A program made the position numbers and the translations under genes. Shown here in pieces: positions 34,940 to 44,481 of a stretch of DNA of 64,000 nt (position 1 is the first letter of the stretch; every line of letters starts with the position of its first letter). The stretch covers positions 3,286,001 through 3,350,000 of the forward strand of contig AP026969.1 in NCBI GenBank assembly GCA_027923965.1, in the 5' to 3' direction. Origin of the DNA: Comamonadaceae bacterium OS-1 (GTDB lineage Bacteria > Pseudomonadota > Gammaproteobacteria > Burkholderiales > Burkholderiaceae_C). Under the pieces are notes generated by a model. It searched no databases and was not told where the DNA came from. It worked only from the letters and a program-made list of their open reading frames with translations.

Positions 34940-36115
34940 GTGCCCATCGTCATCATCGGCGGCGGCGTGATCGGCAGCGCCATTGCCTACTTCCTCACGC
35001 AACAACAGCCGGGCTGCGAGGTGGTGGTGCTGGAGCGCGACCCGAGCTATGCGCGGGCCTCGTCGGCACTATCGGCCAGCTCGATACGCCAGCAATTTTC
35101 TACCGACATCAACATCCGCATTTCGGCGTTTGGCATCGATTTTTTACGCAACGCGGGCACGCTGCTGGCCTGCAATGGGGACGCGCCGAACATCGGCCTG
35201 TACGAGGGCGGCTACCTGTACCTGGCCACGGTGGCAGGCGCGGCCACGCTGCAAGACAACCATGCGCTGCAACGCCAGCTGGGTGCCGATGTGGCGCTGC
35301 TCAGCCCGGCGCAGTTGCAGCAGCAATTCCCCTGGCTGGCGCTGCAAGACGTGGCGCTGGGCTCGCTGGGCCTGTCGGGCGAAGGCTGGTTTGATGGCTA
35401 CATGCTGCTGACGGCGCTGCGCAAAAAGGCGCAGAGCCAGGGCGTGCGTTACCTCGCCGACGAGGCCGTGGGCCTGGAGCTGGCCCGCAGCGACGGCGTG
35501 CAGCATGTGCAAGGCGCACGGCTGCGCAGCGGCGGCACCCTGCCCTGCCGTTTTGCGGTGAACGCAGGCGGCCCCTGGGCAGCGGCAATCGCTGGGTGGG
35601 CGGGCATTACCTTGCCAGTGGTGGGTAAGCGACGCACGGTGTTCCATGGGTCCAGCCCCGCGGAGCTGCCACGCTGCCCCTTGCTCATCGACACCAGCGG
35701 CATCTGGCTGCGCCCCGAGGGCCGGGGCTTCATCGCCGGTTTTGCGCCGCCCGCAGACCAGGATGCCGACTTTGCGCCGCTGGAGCCCGCCTACGAAGCC
35801 TTTGACAACCATGTGTGGCCCACGCTGGCCGCGCGCATTCCGGCGTTTGAAGCCTTGCGCATGCAAAGCGCCTGGGCGGGCTACTACGAGATGAACACCT
35901 TCGACCACAACGCCCTGGTCGGCCTGCACCCGGCCTGCGACAACCTGGTGTTTGCCAACGGCTTCTCCGGCCACGGTCTGCAGCAATGCCCCGCCGTGGG
36001 CCGGGGCCTGGCCGAGCTGATACACACCGGCAGCTACCAGAGCCTGGACCTGTCACCTATTGCCATCCGGCGCCTGGTAGACCAGCGCCCGCTGCTGGAA
36101 AAAAACATCATCTAA
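34940..36115 (+). CDS. DAO-type FAD-dependent oxidoreductase (possible pipecolate/amino-acid oxidase)
   Basis: The 391-residue protein has the N-terminal dinucleotide motif VIIGGGVIGSAIAYFL, an FAD-contact segment at about 30-50, and the C-terminal FANGFSGHGLQQCPAVGRG expected of the D-amino-acid/sarcosine oxidase family. These oxidise C-N bonds of amino acids to imines. Placed between an ALDH7 dehydrogenase and a ThDP enzyme it could supply piperideine-6-carboxylate from pipecolate, as AmaA does in Pseudomonas; this is inference. Start is GTG 34940 with AAGAGGT 5 bases before. Confidence 0.85.
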   Translation: MPIVIIGGGVIGSAIAYFLTQQQPGCEVVVLERDPSYARASSALSASSIRQQFSTDINIRISAFGIDFLRNAGTLLACNGDAPNIGLYEGGYLYLATVAGAATLQDNHALQRQLGADVALLSPAQLQQQFPWLALQDVALGSLGLSGEGWFDGYMLLTALRKKAQSQGVRYLADEAVGLELARSDGVQHVQGARLRSGGTLPCRFAVNAGGPWAAAIAGWAGITLPVVGKRRTVFHGSSPAELPRCPLLIDTSGIWLRPEGRGFIAGFAPPADQDADFAPLEPAYEAFDNHVWPTLAARIPAFEALRMQSAWAGYYEMNTFDHNALVGLHPACDNLVFANGFSGHGLQQCPAVGRGLAELIHTGSYQSLDLSPIAIRRLVDQRPLLEKNII

Positions 36116-36123
36116 GTGAAACC

Positions 36124-37800
36124 ATGACCCCACTCCAAGTCCGCAGCGGCGGCCAGATCCTGGTCGATCAACTTTTAGTGCACGGCGTGCAGCAGTTGTT
36201 CTGCGTGCCCGGCGAGAGCTTTCTGGCCGTGCTGGATGCCCTGCACGACGCGCCCATCGCCGTCACCGTGTGCCGCCAGGAGGGCGGCGCAGCCATGATG
36301 GCCGAGGCGCAGGGCAAGCTCACCGGGCAACCGGGGGTGTGCTTTGTGACCCGCGGCCCCGGTGCCACCAACGCGGCGGCGGGCGTGCACATCGCGCACC
36401 AGGATGCCACGCCGCTGCTGCTCTTTGTGGGCCAGGTGGCGCGGGGTGCGCTGGGGCGCGAGGCGTTTCAAGAGCTGGACTACAGCGCAGTGTTTGGCAG
36501 CATGGCCAAGTGGGTGGTGCAGGTGGAAGCCGCCGAACGCCTGCCCGAGCTGGTGTCGCGCGCCTTCCACGTGGCCACCTCGGGCCGCCCGGGCCCGGTG
36601 GTGATCGCCCTGCCAGAAGACATGCTGACCGAGGCCGCCCTGGTGGCCGATGCCCTGCCCTATGGCATCACCGAGACCCACCCCGGCCCCGCACCGCTGG
36701 CCGAGTTGCAGCAGCGGCTGGCGGCAGCGCAGCGCCCGGTGGCCATCCTGGGCGGCAGCCGCTGGTCGGCGCAGGCGGTGCAGCAGTTTCGCGTATTTGC
36801 CGAGGCGTTTGCGCTGCCGGTGTTCTGCTCGTTCCGCCGCCAGATGCTGTTTGACCACAGCCACCCCTGCTACGGCGGCGACTTGGGGCTGGGGGCCAAC
36901 CCCCGGCTGCTGGCGCGCATCCGCAATGCCGATCTGGTGCTGCTGGTGGGCGGGCGCTTGTCGGAAGTGCCGTCGCAGGGCTACACGCTGCTGGACATTC
37001 CCAGTCCGCAGCAAAGCCTGGTGCACGTGTACGCCGATGCCGACGAATTCGGCAAGCTGTACCGGGCCGCCCAATCGATCCACGCCACGCCACAGGCCTT
37101 TGCCGCAGCGGTGGGCACGCTGCGCCCGGCAACGCCGCCCGTGTGGCAAGCCGAGACCGAAACCGCCCACGCCGACTACCTGCGCTGGAGCGACCCGGCC
37201 CCCATCCAGATCCCCGGCCCGCTGCAAATGGGCGCGGTGGTGCAGCACCTGCGCGCAGTGCTGCCCGCCGACACCATCTTCTGCAACGGCGCGGGCAACT
37301 TCGCCACCTGGGTGCACCGTTTCTGGCCGTTTACCACCTACGCCAGCCAGCTCGCGCCCACCAGCGGCTCCATGGGCTACGGCCTGCCCGCAGGCGTGGG
37401 GGCTAAGCGGCTGTGGCCGCAGCGCGAGGTGGTGGTGTTTGCGGGCGACGGCGACTTCTTGATGCACGGCCAGGAATTCGCCACCGCCGTGCAATACCGC
37501 CTGCCCATTCTCGTGGTGCTGCTGGACAACGCCATGCTGGGCACCATCCGCATGCACCAGGAGCGGCACTACCCGGGCCGCATCAGCGCCACCGCGCTCC
37601 AAAACCCCGACTTCTGCGCTTACGCCCAGGCCTTTGGCGGCCATGGCGAACGGGTGGCGACCACAGCAGAATTCGCCCCGGCCCTGGCGCGCGCCCGGGC
37701 CAGCGGCTTGCCTGCCATCCTGCACTGCCTGCTGGACCCCGAGGCCATCACGCCCACCAGCACGCTGCAGAGCATCCGCACAGCCGCACTGGCAAACTAA
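36124..37800 (+). CDS. Thiamine diphosphate-dependent enzyme, acetolactate synthase-like
   Basis: The 558-residue protein has the three ThDP-enzyme domains: an N-terminal pyrimidine-binding domain with catalytic glutamate E53 (CRQEGGAAMMAEA), a central domain, and a C-terminal PP-binding domain with GDGDFLMHGQEFATA and, 26 residues after GDG, the LLDNAMLG metal site. It resembles acetolactate synthase-like decarboxylases but is not in an ilv operon. As third gene behind ALDH7 and a DAO oxidase it may act on a 2-oxoacid such as 2-oxoadipate; this is a guess from context. It starts 8 bases after the oxidase stop. Confidence 0.87.
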   Translation: MTPLQVRSGGQILVDQLLVHGVQQLFCVPGESFLAVLDALHDAPIAVTVCRQEGGAAMMAEAQGKLTGQPGVCFVTRGPGATNAAAGVHIAHQDATPLLLFVGQVARGALGREAFQELDYSAVFGSMAKWVVQVEAAERLPELVSRAFHVATSGRPGPVVIALPEDMLTEAALVADALPYGITETHPGPAPLAELQQRLAAAQRPVAILGGSRWSAQAVQQFRVFAEAFALPVFCSFRRQMLFDHSHPCYGGDLGLGANPRLLARIRNADLVLLVGGRLSEVPSQGYTLLDIPSPQQSLVHVYADADEFGKLYRAAQSIHATPQAFAAAVGTLRPATPPVWQAETETAHADYLRWSDPAPIQIPGPLQMGAVVQHLRAVLPADTIFCNGAGNFATWVHRFWPFTTYASQLAPTSGSMGYGLPAGVGAKRLWPQREVVVFAGDGDFLMHGQEFATAVQYRLPILVVLLDNAMLGTIRMHQERHYPGRISATALQNPDFCAYAQAFGGHGERVATTAEFAPALARARASGLPAILHCLLDPEAITPTSTLQSIRTAALAN

Positions 37801-37900
37801 TGTAAAACCCGCCATCCCGCTGCGGCGGAGGGACGTTAGAGGCAAGTGGGGCCGCAGCGCAGCGCCTACACTCCCCCCATTGACCGCTACCGGAAGACGT

Positions 37901-38371
37901 ATGACCTTGTTTAAATCCACCTCCCTTAGCTTGTGCCTGGCCGCCTCGGCCCTGCTGTTCGCACACACCGCCCAAGCCCAGACGGCGGCGCCCGCCGCCC
38001 CGGCAGCCGCGTCGGCAGAAATGGCCAAACAGGCCGAAGGCCAGCTCGCCGCCGCCGGTTGGCTGTCCATGCTGGACCGGGGCAATTGGGGCGGGGCCTA
38101 CGAGGCCAGCAGCCAGCTGTTTCGTAACATGGTGCCGATCGGGGCGTGGATGGACAGCATCCCCGGCGTACGCGCACCGTTTGGCGCGTTCGAGAGCCGC
38201 ACAGCGTCCACCGTGGTCTACAAGACCACCCTGGCCGGTCGGCCCGATGGCGAATACGTCACCGCCATTTTTGATGCCCACTTTGCCGACAAGAAAGACG
38301 TGGAAGAGCTGGTCACCACCGTGCGCGAGGCCGACGGCCAGTGGCGCGTGATCGGCTACCAGCCGCGCTGA
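37901..38371 (+). CDS. DUF4019 protein, exported
   Basis: The 156-residue product has an N-terminal signal peptide (about 1-26, ending AHTAQAQ), an Ala/Pro-rich linker and a DUF4019 domain (GWLSMLDRGNWGGAYEASSQLF, then GAFESRTASTVVYKTTLAGRPDG and VTTVREADGQWRVIGYQPR). The fold resembles a small cystatin/NTF2-like module and is probably periplasmic. Function is unknown. It lies 15 bases before a GST gene on the same strand. Confidence 0.85.
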   Translation: MTLFKSTSLSLCLAASALLFAHTAQAQTAAPAAPAAASAEMAKQAEGQLAAAGWLSMLDRGNWGGAYEASSQLFRNMVPIGAWMDSIPGVRAPFGAFESRTASTVVYKTTLAGRPDGEYVTAIFDAHFADKKDVEELVTTVREADGQWRVIGYQPR

Positions 38372-38386
38372 CCTGGAAACGCCGCC

Positions 38387-39010
38387 ATGTTGCAGCTGCT
38401 GGGTAAATCCACCTCCATCAATGTGCGCAAAGTGCTGTGGCTGTGCGCCGAGCTGGATATTCCGTTCGAGCACGAGCAGTGGGGCTCGGGCTTTCAGTCC
38501 ACCGAGGTGGACGCGTTCCGCGCACTCAATCCCAACGCCATGGTGCCCGTCATCCGCGATGGCGAGTTTGTGCTGTGGGAGTCCAACGCGATCTGCCGCT
38601 ACCTGGCCGCCCGACACGGGCGTGCCGACCTGCTACCCACCGACCCGCAGGCCCGTGCCTTGGTCGAGCAGTGGATGGACTGGCAGGCCACCGAACTGAA
38701 CAACGCCTGGCGCTACGTCTTCATGGCCTTGGTGCGCCACAGCCCGGCCCATACCGATCCGGCAGCCATTGCCGCAGGCGTGCAGAACTGGAACCGCCAC
38801 ATGGCGATGCTGGACGGGCAGCTGCACAAAACCGGGGCCTACGCCACCGGTGCCGACTTCACCCTGGCCGACATCGTTCTGGGCCTGTCCACCCACCGCT
38901 GGTGCGCCGCCCCCATGGAAAAACCCGTGCTGCCCGCCGTGCAGGCCTATTACGAACGCCTGAGCCTGCGCCCCGGCTTCCGGCTGCATGGCCGCAACGG
39001 CATGCCTTGA
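38387..39010 (+). CDS. Glutathione S-transferase
   Basis: The 207-residue protein has an N-terminal thioredoxin-like GSH domain (STSINVRKVLWLCAELDIPF, the cis-proline NAMVPVI and the ESNAICRYLA block) and an all-helical C-terminal domain (GADFTLADIVLG). The catalytic position near residue 8-11 is Ser/Thr. It should conjugate or reduce electrophiles with glutathione in the cytoplasm. It is 15 bases from both neighbours, suggesting a DUF4019-GST-FmdB operon. Confidence 0.92.
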   Translation: MLQLLGKSTSINVRKVLWLCAELDIPFEHEQWGSGFQSTEVDAFRALNPNAMVPVIRDGEFVLWESNAICRYLAARHGRADLLPTDPQARALVEQWMDWQATELNNAWRYVFMALVRHSPAHTDPAAIAAGVQNWNRHMAMLDGQLHKTGAYATGADFTLADIVLGLSTHRWCAAPMEKPVLPAVQAYYERLSLRPGFRLHGRNGMP

Positions 39011-39025
39011 TTCTCGAACCCCACC

Positions 39026-39250
39026 ATGCCTACCTACGACTATGTCTGCCCCGCCTGTGGCGGCTTTGAAGCCATCCGCCGACTGGCCGAACGCGACGAC
39101 CCCTGCGCCTGCCCGGCCTGTGGCAACGCCGCCCAGCGCGTCCTGACCCTGAGCACTGCAGAACCCCGCCGCACCACCAGCGCCCACAGCCAGAGTGTGG
39201 AAGCCAACTACCAACGGCTCAAGCACCGCTCTGGCTGCGCCTGCTGCTAG
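39026..39250 (+). CDS. FmdB-like zinc-ribbon protein
   Basis: The 74-residue product has the FmdB zinc ribbon with CPAC near the start (MPTYDYVCPACGGFE) and a second CPAC (CACPACGNAAQRV), plus a C-terminal CACC. FmdB-like proteins are annotated as putative regulators, but their function is poorly known. It follows the GST gene by 15 bases. Confidence 0.88.
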   Translation: MPTYDYVCPACGGFEAIRRLAERDDPCACPACGNAAQRVLTLSTAEPRRTTSAHSQSVEANYQRLKHRSGCACC

Positions 39251-39313
39251 GCAAGGCTTGTGCGGGCCAACGGCGCTGCGACAGTCGCCTAAAAGACACA
39301 TCCGTCCGACATT

Positions 39314-39335
39314 GGATTTGATCTAGATCAAATCC
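39314..39335. promoter_or_regulatory. FNR/Anr-type operator in a perfect 22-bp palindrome
   Basis: TTGATCTAGATCAA at 39318-39331 is an exact match to the FNR consensus TTGATnnnnATCAA and is extended to 11 bp on each side. It is about 108 bases upstream of the chemoreceptor ATG at 39433, the only gene it can serve directly on the plus strand. FNR-type control means the receptor is likely made at low oxygen. Confidence 0.75.
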
Positions 39336-39403
39336 AGCCAGATAGGGTAAGCCACAGTCAAAGTGGCGCATACCAAACAATATCCATGCGCTAACATCGC
39401 CTT

Positions 39404-39420
39404 CATAAAGTAACTTTATG
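39404..39420. promoter_or_regulatory. 17-bp palindrome just upstream of the chemoreceptor gene
   Basis: CATAAAGT-A-ACTTTATG has perfect 8-bp arms and ends 12 bases before the ATG. It may be a second operator or a translational hairpin. Confidence 0.4.
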
Positions 39421-39432
39421 TAAGTTTCTAAG

Positions 39433-41412
39433 ATGGGGTCTCGCGCGGCTATGGACAATCGGCATGCAGGTGGTGGTTTCGGCTCATTCTTCAGCTACCA
39501 CGGATGGCTGGCACCCGGGGTACGTTTGTTCCGCAGTGTCAGTTTCCCGGCCAAAGCGGCCTGGATCAGCACCATGTTCCTGGTGCCTCTGGTACTGATG
39601 TTGTGGCTGCTGTGGAGCACGGCAAACGACCAGATTGGGTCCACCCGCAGTGAGCAGGCGGGCCTGGTGTATGCGGAGCCCCTGACGGAGCTGATCACGG
39701 CCATCCAGAACCAGCGGCGGGCCGCCATGGCCAAGGCCGCTGACCTGCCAGACACCCAATCCAAGACCCAAAGCGCGTTCAGCGCGGTAACCGCACAGCA
39801 AAAGGCCTTTGGTCCGGGCGAGGCTACGGCCACGGGCTTTGGTGTACTTCAAAAGGCCATCGGCGCACTGGCCCAGATACCCCCGGCAGCCGATGCCGAC
39901 GCCCTCTTTACCGTCCACACCGCCGCCATTGATGCGGCCATCAGCCTGATCGCCCACATCGCAGACGATTCGCAACTGGCGCTGGACCCCGAGCTGGACA
40001 CCTACCACCTGATGAATGTGGGGGTGTTGCTGGGACCCCAGTACTCCGAGTACCTGGCCCGTTTACGCGGCCTGGGCTACACCACGCTGTTGGAAAAAGG
40101 GCCCTTGTCGACCGGACGCAGCCAGGACTTGCACAAGACGCTGGCGCTGGTGGGCTACATCGACGAGCACGTTGAAAACTCGTTCAAACAGGGCGTGGAG
40201 AACTTTCCGGAGGTAGCCCCCCAATTCGACATGAAAAGCGTAGACAGCGCGCGGGATGCCTTTCTGGCCGCGTTGGACAAACAGGTGCTGGGCGAAGCCA
40301 TTGAGGGTGACAGCGCGGCTTTCCTGGCATTGGCCAACACCGCGATTGAGCGGCAACGGAACATCGACAAACAGATACGCGTGCGCCTGGATGCGCAACT
40401 GCAGGCCCGCATTGCACGGACCGAACAAAAGATCTATTTCAACGCCGGCCTGTGTCTGGTGTTTGTGCTGATCGCCTTGTACCTGATGCAGGCCTTCTAC
40501 AAGGTCATGATGGGCGGACTGCGCGAAGTCGCCGGACACCTGACGGAGATTACCCAGGGCAACCTCACCACCGCCCCCAAGCCCTGGGGTTCGGACGAAG
40601 CCGCCCAGCTCATGCTGACCATGGGCGCCATGCAAAGCAGCCTGCGCACCATCGCCCGCAATGTGCGTGACGGTGCCGCCAGCGTGCAAACCGCCAGCGA
40701 AGAAATTGCCTCGGCATCCAACGACCTCTCACAGCGCACCGAATCCAACGCAGCCAGTCTGCAGCGGTCGGCGGCCAGCATGGAGCAGATTGCGGCCACG
40801 GTGAAGCACAGTGCCGACACGGTACACGGTGCCAGTGCCATCGTGCGGGACAACGCCGCTGCCGCCACCCGCGGCGGCGAAGTCATTGCCCAGGTGGTGC
40901 ACACCATGGAGAACATCCGCTCGTCTTCCCACCAGATCGGAGAAATCATCAGCGTGATCGACGGCATTGCCTTCCAGACCAACATCCTGGCGCTGAATGC
41001 CGCGGTGGAAGCCGCCCGCGCCGGTGAGCAGGGCCGGGGCTTTGCGGTAGTGGCATCCGAGGTGCGGGCGCTGGCAGGCCGCTCGGCGGCGGCGGCCAAA
41101 GAAATCAAGACCCTGATCAGCACCAGCATCGAGCAGGTGGAAGCGGGCACCCAGGTGGTGGCGCAAGCGGGCGAAACCATCCACGACATTGTGGCCAACG
41201 CGGGCAAGATCGATGCGCTGATGGCCGAGATCACCTCTGCCACCCGGGAACAAACCCAGGGTATCGACGAAGTCAGCGCCGCCATCCACGACCTCGACCA
41301 AGGCACCCAGCAAAATGCGTCTCTGGTAGAAGAAACAGCGGCAGCAGCAGGCCACCTGGCCGACCAGGCGCAGCGCCTGGCCGACGATATCGCCTTCTTT
41401 CAGCTCAAGTAA
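39433..41412 (+). CDS. Methyl-accepting chemotaxis protein
   Basis: The 659-residue receptor has a transmembrane helix near 37-58 ([20 protein letters not shown]), a large periplasmic helical domain to about residue 330, a second transmembrane helix ([20 protein letters not shown]), a HAMP domain and the signalling helices with the conserved hairpin tip ([34 protein letters not shown]). It signals to CheA/CheW. The ligand is unknown. A perfect FNR-type site 100 bases upstream suggests induction when oxygen is scarce, so a role in energy or redox taxis is plausible. Confidence 0.93.
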   Translation: MGSRAAMDNRHAGGGFGSFFSYHGWLAPGVRLFRSVSFPAKAAWISTMFLVPLVLMLWLLWSTANDQIGSTRSEQAGLVYAEPLTELITAIQNQRRAAMAKAADLPDTQSKTQSAFSAVTAQQKAFGPGEATATGFGVLQKAIGALAQIPPAADADALFTVHTAAIDAAISLIAHIADDSQLALDPELDTYHLMNVGVLLGPQYSEYLARLRGLGYTTLLEKGPLSTGRSQDLHKTLALVGYIDEHVENSFKQGVENFPEVAPQFDMKSVDSARDAFLAALDKQVLGEAIEGDSAAFLALANTAIERQRNIDKQIRVRLDAQLQARIARTEQKIYFNAGLCLVFVLIALYLMQAFYKVMMGGLREVAGHLTEITQGNLTTAPKPWGSDEAAQLMLTMGAMQSSLRTIARNVRDGAASVQTASEEIASASNDLSQRTESNAASLQRSAASMEQIAATVKHSADTVHGASAIVRDNAAAATRGGEVIAQVVHTMENIRSSSHQIGEIISVIDGIAFQTNILALNAAVEAARAGEQGRGFAVVASEVRALAGRSAAAAKEIKTLISTSIEQVEAGTQVVAQAGETIHDIVANAGKIDALMAEITSATREQTQGIDEVSAAIHDLDQGTQQNASLVEETAAAAGHLADQAQRLADDIAFFQLK

Positions 41413-41433
41413 ACCGCCGGTGGGGCTGCGGGC

Positions 41434-42252
41434 TCAGTGTCCGTGGGCCAGGCGACTCACCAGCATCACCAGGCCCATGCCCGTGAGCAACCAGGCAATT
41501 TGCGCAGCAGTGGCGCGGGCGCTCAGGCGGGTTTGCAACTGCGGAATCAGATCGGCCAGCGCCACGTAGATAAAGCTGCTGCTGGCCACCACCAGAAAGT
41601 ACGGCAGCCAGTCGTGCAGCAAATCCACCAGCCCGTAGCCCACCATGCCGCCCAGGGCGGTCACGGCCCCGGCCAGCGACACCTTGAGCAAGGCCACCCG
41701 GCGGTTGCTGGACGTACCGCGCAACACCACCAGGTCGCCCATATGGTGCGGCACCTCGTGTACCAGCACCGCCAGCGCCGCCACAAAGCCCAAGCGCAGA
41801 TCGGCCATGAAGGCCGAGGCGATCAGAATGCCATCGCCAAAGGCGTGCACGCTGTCGCCGGTGAGCACCGCCCAGCCACCCGTGCGGTGCGGGGTGTCGT
41901 GGGCATGGCCGTGGTGGTGGTGACCGTGGTCGTGGCCTGCATGCCCAGCATGCACATCGGTCTGCGGCCCGTGGTGGTGCTCATGCCCGTGGTGCCACAG
42001 CTCGGCCTTGTCGAGCAAAAAGAAGAACACCAGCCCCACCAGCAGCGTGCCAAACAGCTCCTGCGCGCTGGACTGGCTCTCGAACGCCTCGGGCAGCAAA
42101 TGCATGAAAGCCGTGGCCAGCAACGCGCCCGCCGCCAGGCTCAGCATGTGCTGGGTGTAGCGCGCCAGCACCCCAAAACTAAGGACCGCCGCCACCCACA
42201 CACTGCCAATACCGGCGCACAGGGTGGCGATCAAGATTGCTACTAAAGTCAT
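41434..42252 (-). CDS. ZIP-family divalent metal transporter
   Basis: The 272-residue protein has about eight membrane helices and a His-rich cytoplasmic loop (HGHEHHHGPQTDVHAGHAGH and further His) between helices 3 and 4, followed by the metal-binding helix IV motif DSVHAFGDGILIAS and helix V VLVHEVPHHMGDL. ZIP proteins import zinc or iron. The ATG at 42250-42252 (MTLVAILIATLCAGIG) was chosen over a longer frame to 42321 because it starts directly at helix 1. It is convergent with the chemoreceptor gene and lies 82 bases downstream of kynA. Confidence 0.9.
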   Translation of the reverse strand: MTLVAILIATLCAGIGSVWVAAVLSFGVLARYTQHMLSLAAGALLATAFMHLLPEAFESQSSAQELFGTLLVGLVFFFLLDKAELWHHGHEHHHGPQTDVHAGHAGHDHGHHHHGHAHDTPHRTGGWAVLTGDSVHAFGDGILIASAFMADLRLGFVAALAVLVHEVPHHMGDLVVLRGTSSNRRVALLKVSLAGAVTALGGMVGYGLVDLLHDWLPYFLVVASSSFIYVALADLIPQLQTRLSARATAAQIAWLLTGMGLVMLVSRLAHGH

Positions 42253-42334
42253 AGCTGGTGGTGCGCGCAGAATCTGCACGGAGGGGTTAAAAAGTTCGCA
42301 AATTGTAACGGGCACCTCCACGCCACCGATCCGG

Positions 42335-43186
42335 CTACAAATTGGTTCTGAGGGTCCAAATCTCGGGAAATAAAACCACGTCCAGCATCTTGCGCAGGTA
42401 GCTCACGCCGCCGGTGCCGCCGGTGCCGCGCTTGAAGCCGATGACGCGCTCCACGGTGGTGACGTGGCGAAAGCGCCAGAGGCGGAAGCTGTCTTCCAAG
42501 TCGGTGAGCTTTTCGCCCAGCTGGTAGAGCTCCCAGTGCTGGCGCGGGTCACGGTAGGCGACCAGCCAGGCAGCTTCGACCTCGGGGCTGGCCACGTAGG
42601 GCTGGGTCCAGTCGCGCTGCAGATGGCTGGCAGGCACGGACAGGCCGCGGCGGGCCATGAGGCGCAGGGCTTCGTCGTACAGCGACGGGGCCTCAAAAGC
42701 CGCCTGCACCAGCGCCAGCAGGTCGGGGCGGTGGGCGTGGGGCTTGAGCATGGCGGCATTTTTGTTGCCCAGTGCGAATTCGATGCAGCGGTACTGCGCG
42801 CTCTGGAAGCCGCTGGAGCTGGCGAGATACGGGCGCATGGCGCTGTACTCGGGCGGGGTCATGGTGGCCAGCACGTCCCAGGCATGCACCAGCTGCGACA
42901 TGATCTTGCTCACCCGGGCCAGCATCTTGAAGGCGCTGTGCAGGTCGTCGGCCGCCACGCAGCGGATGGCGGCGTGCAGCTCGTGCAGCATGAGCTTCAT
43001 CCAGAGTTCGCTGGTCTGGTGCTGCACGATGAACAGCAGCTCGTCGTGCGCGGGCGACAAGGGCTTTTGCGCCGACAAAATGCTGTCGAGCTGCAGATAG
43101 TCGCCGTAGCTCATGGACTGGCTGAAGTCGAGTTGGGCGTGTTCGTCCTGGACGATTTTTTCGGTAGGGTGCATGGGGCAGCTCAT
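42335..43186 (-). CDS. kynA: Tryptophan 2,3-dioxygenase
   Basis: The 283-residue haem enzyme shows the family motifs [11 protein letters not shown], the active-site [19 protein letters not shown] (H56), and the haem ligand H241 in [22 protein letters not shown]. It opens the indole ring of tryptophan to give N-formylkynurenine, the first step of the kynurenine pathway. It is the last gene of the kynB-kynU-kynA operon; its ATG is one base after the kynU stop (TGA-C-ATG arrangement on the minus strand). Confidence 0.97.
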   Translation of the reverse strand: MSCPMHPTEKIVQDEHAQLDFSQSMSYGDYLQLDSILSAQKPLSPAHDELLFIVQHQTSELWMKLMLHELHAAIRCVAADDLHSAFKMLARVSKIMSQLVHAWDVLATMTPPEYSAMRPYLASSSGFQSAQYRCIEFALGNKNAAMLKPHAHRPDLLALVQAAFEAPSLYDEALRLMARRGLSVPASHLQRDWTQPYVASPEVEAAWLVAYRDPRQHWELYQLGEKLTDLEDSFRLWRFRHVTTVERVIGFKRGTGGTGGVSYLRKMLDVVLFPEIWTLRTNL

Positions 43187-43187
43187 G

Positions 43188-44474
43188 TCAGGTCACCGCG
43201 CTGATTTTGTTGAATTCAGGGCGCTGCCACTCTGCGGTTTGCAGCACCTCGCGCAGTTGCTCCACCGCGTGCCACACGTCTTCATAGCCCAGGTACAGTG
43301 GGGTGAAGCCAAAGCGCAGGATGTCCGGGTGGGCCGCGCCGTCCCCGGCGCGGAAGTCGCCGATTACGCCGCGGGCAATCAGCGCCTGGACGATGGCGTA
43401 CGCGCCCTCGGCCTTGCTCAAGGACACCTGCGAGCCGCGCCGGGCGTGTTCGCGCGGGGTGGCCAGCTCCAGGCCGAAACCGGCGCAGCGCTGCTCCACC
43501 AGAGCGATGAACAGGTCGGTCAGGGCCAGCGACTTTTGCCGCAGGGTTTCCATCGCGGTCTGGTTGGGGATCAAGGTGGCGGCTGCGGCAAACACGTCCA
43601 GCCCGCACTCCAGGGCCGACAGGCTGATCATCGGCTGGGTGCCGCACAGGTAGCGCTGCACGCCGGGCGCGGGGCGGTAGTCGGGCGTGAAGGTGAACGG
43701 CGTGGCGTGGCCCCACCATCCGGCCAGCGGCTGCCAGAAGCGGTCGGCATGCACCGGGTTCACCCACACAAAGGCCGGGGCACCGGGGCCGCCATTGAGG
43801 TATTTGTAGCCACAGCCCACGGCGAAGTCGGCCCCAGCGCCGGTCAGGTCCACCGGCACCGCGCCCGCGCTGTGGGCCAGGTCCCACAGCATCAGTGCGC
43901 CTGCAGCATGGGCGGCGGCGGTGACCGCGGGCATGTCGTGCATGGCACCGGTGCGGTAGTTCACGTGGGTCAGCATCAGCACCGCGACCTCCGGGGTGAG
44001 GGCGGCGGCGATTTCTTCGGGCTCGACCAGTTGCAGCTGAAAGCCGTGCTGGCGGCACAGCGATTCGGCGATGTACAGATCGGTGGGGAAGTTGCTGCGC
44101 TCGCTCACGATCCGCTTGCGCTGGGGCGCGTCGGCGCTGGCCATATGCAGGGCGGCGGTGAGTACCTTGAACAGGTTGACCGAGGTGCTGTCGGTGGCCA
44201 CCACCTCGCCGGGCCGGGCACCGATGAGGCGGGCGATCTGGTTGCCCAGGCGCTGCGGCAAGTCAAACCAACCGGCGGTGTTCCAGGCCTTGATGAGGTC
44301 GGTACCCCATTCCTGCGTGACCACCTCGGCCACGCGGGCCGCTGTCGCGCGGGGCAGCGCGCCCAGGGAATTGCCGTCGAGGTAGATCACGCCCGGTGGC
44401 AGGCTGAAATGGTCGCGCAGCGGGGCCAGGGGGTCTTGCGCATCAAGGCGCAGGCAGTCGTGCAAGGTGGTCAT
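43188..44474 (-). CDS. kynU: Kynureninase
   Basis: The 428-residue PLP enzyme has the aspartate D198 and H201 of [10 protein letters not shown] and the Schiff-base lysine K224 in [14 protein letters not shown]. It cleaves kynurenine to anthranilate and alanine. The ATG at 44472-44474 ([16 protein letters not shown]) is the family start; a longer frame to 44525 runs back into kynB. It is 7 bases downstream of kynB and 1 base upstream of kynA. Confidence 0.96.
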   Translation of the reverse strand: MTTLHDCLRLDAQDPLAPLRDHFSLPPGVIYLDGNSLGALPRATAARVAEVVTQEWGTDLIKAWNTAGWFDLPQRLGNQIARLIGARPGEVVATDSTSVNLFKVLTAALHMASADAPQRKRIVSERSNFPTDLYIAESLCRQHGFQLQLVEPEEIAAALTPEVAVLMLTHVNYRTGAMHDMPAVTAAAHAAGALMLWDLAHSAGAVPVDLTGAGADFAVGCGYKYLNGGPGAPAFVWVNPVHADRFWQPLAGWWGHATPFTFTPDYRPAPGVQRYLCGTQPMISLSALECGLDVFAAAATLIPNQTAMETLRQKSLALTDLFIALVEQRCAGFGLELATPREHARRGSQVSLSKAEGAYAIVQALIARGVIGDFRAGDGAAHPDILRFGFTPLYLGYEDVWHAVEQLREVLQTAEWQRPEFNKISAVT

Positions 44475-44481
44475 AGGTTTT

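Noticed and set aside
33413..37800. Branched-chain amino-acid synthesis role for the acetolactate synthase-like gene
   Set aside because: No ilvN, ilvC or ilvD is adjacent; the operon partners are catabolic oxidoreductases.
36175..38085. A 636-codon minus-strand frame
   Set aside because: It is antisense to the ThDP enzyme and DUF4019 genes and shows no domain.
42241..42256. Possible twelfth copy of the dispersed repeat (TACTAAAGTCATAGCTGG)
   Set aside because: Only the ATAGCTG block matches; the bases encode the start of the ZIP transporter and no hairpin or tail follows.
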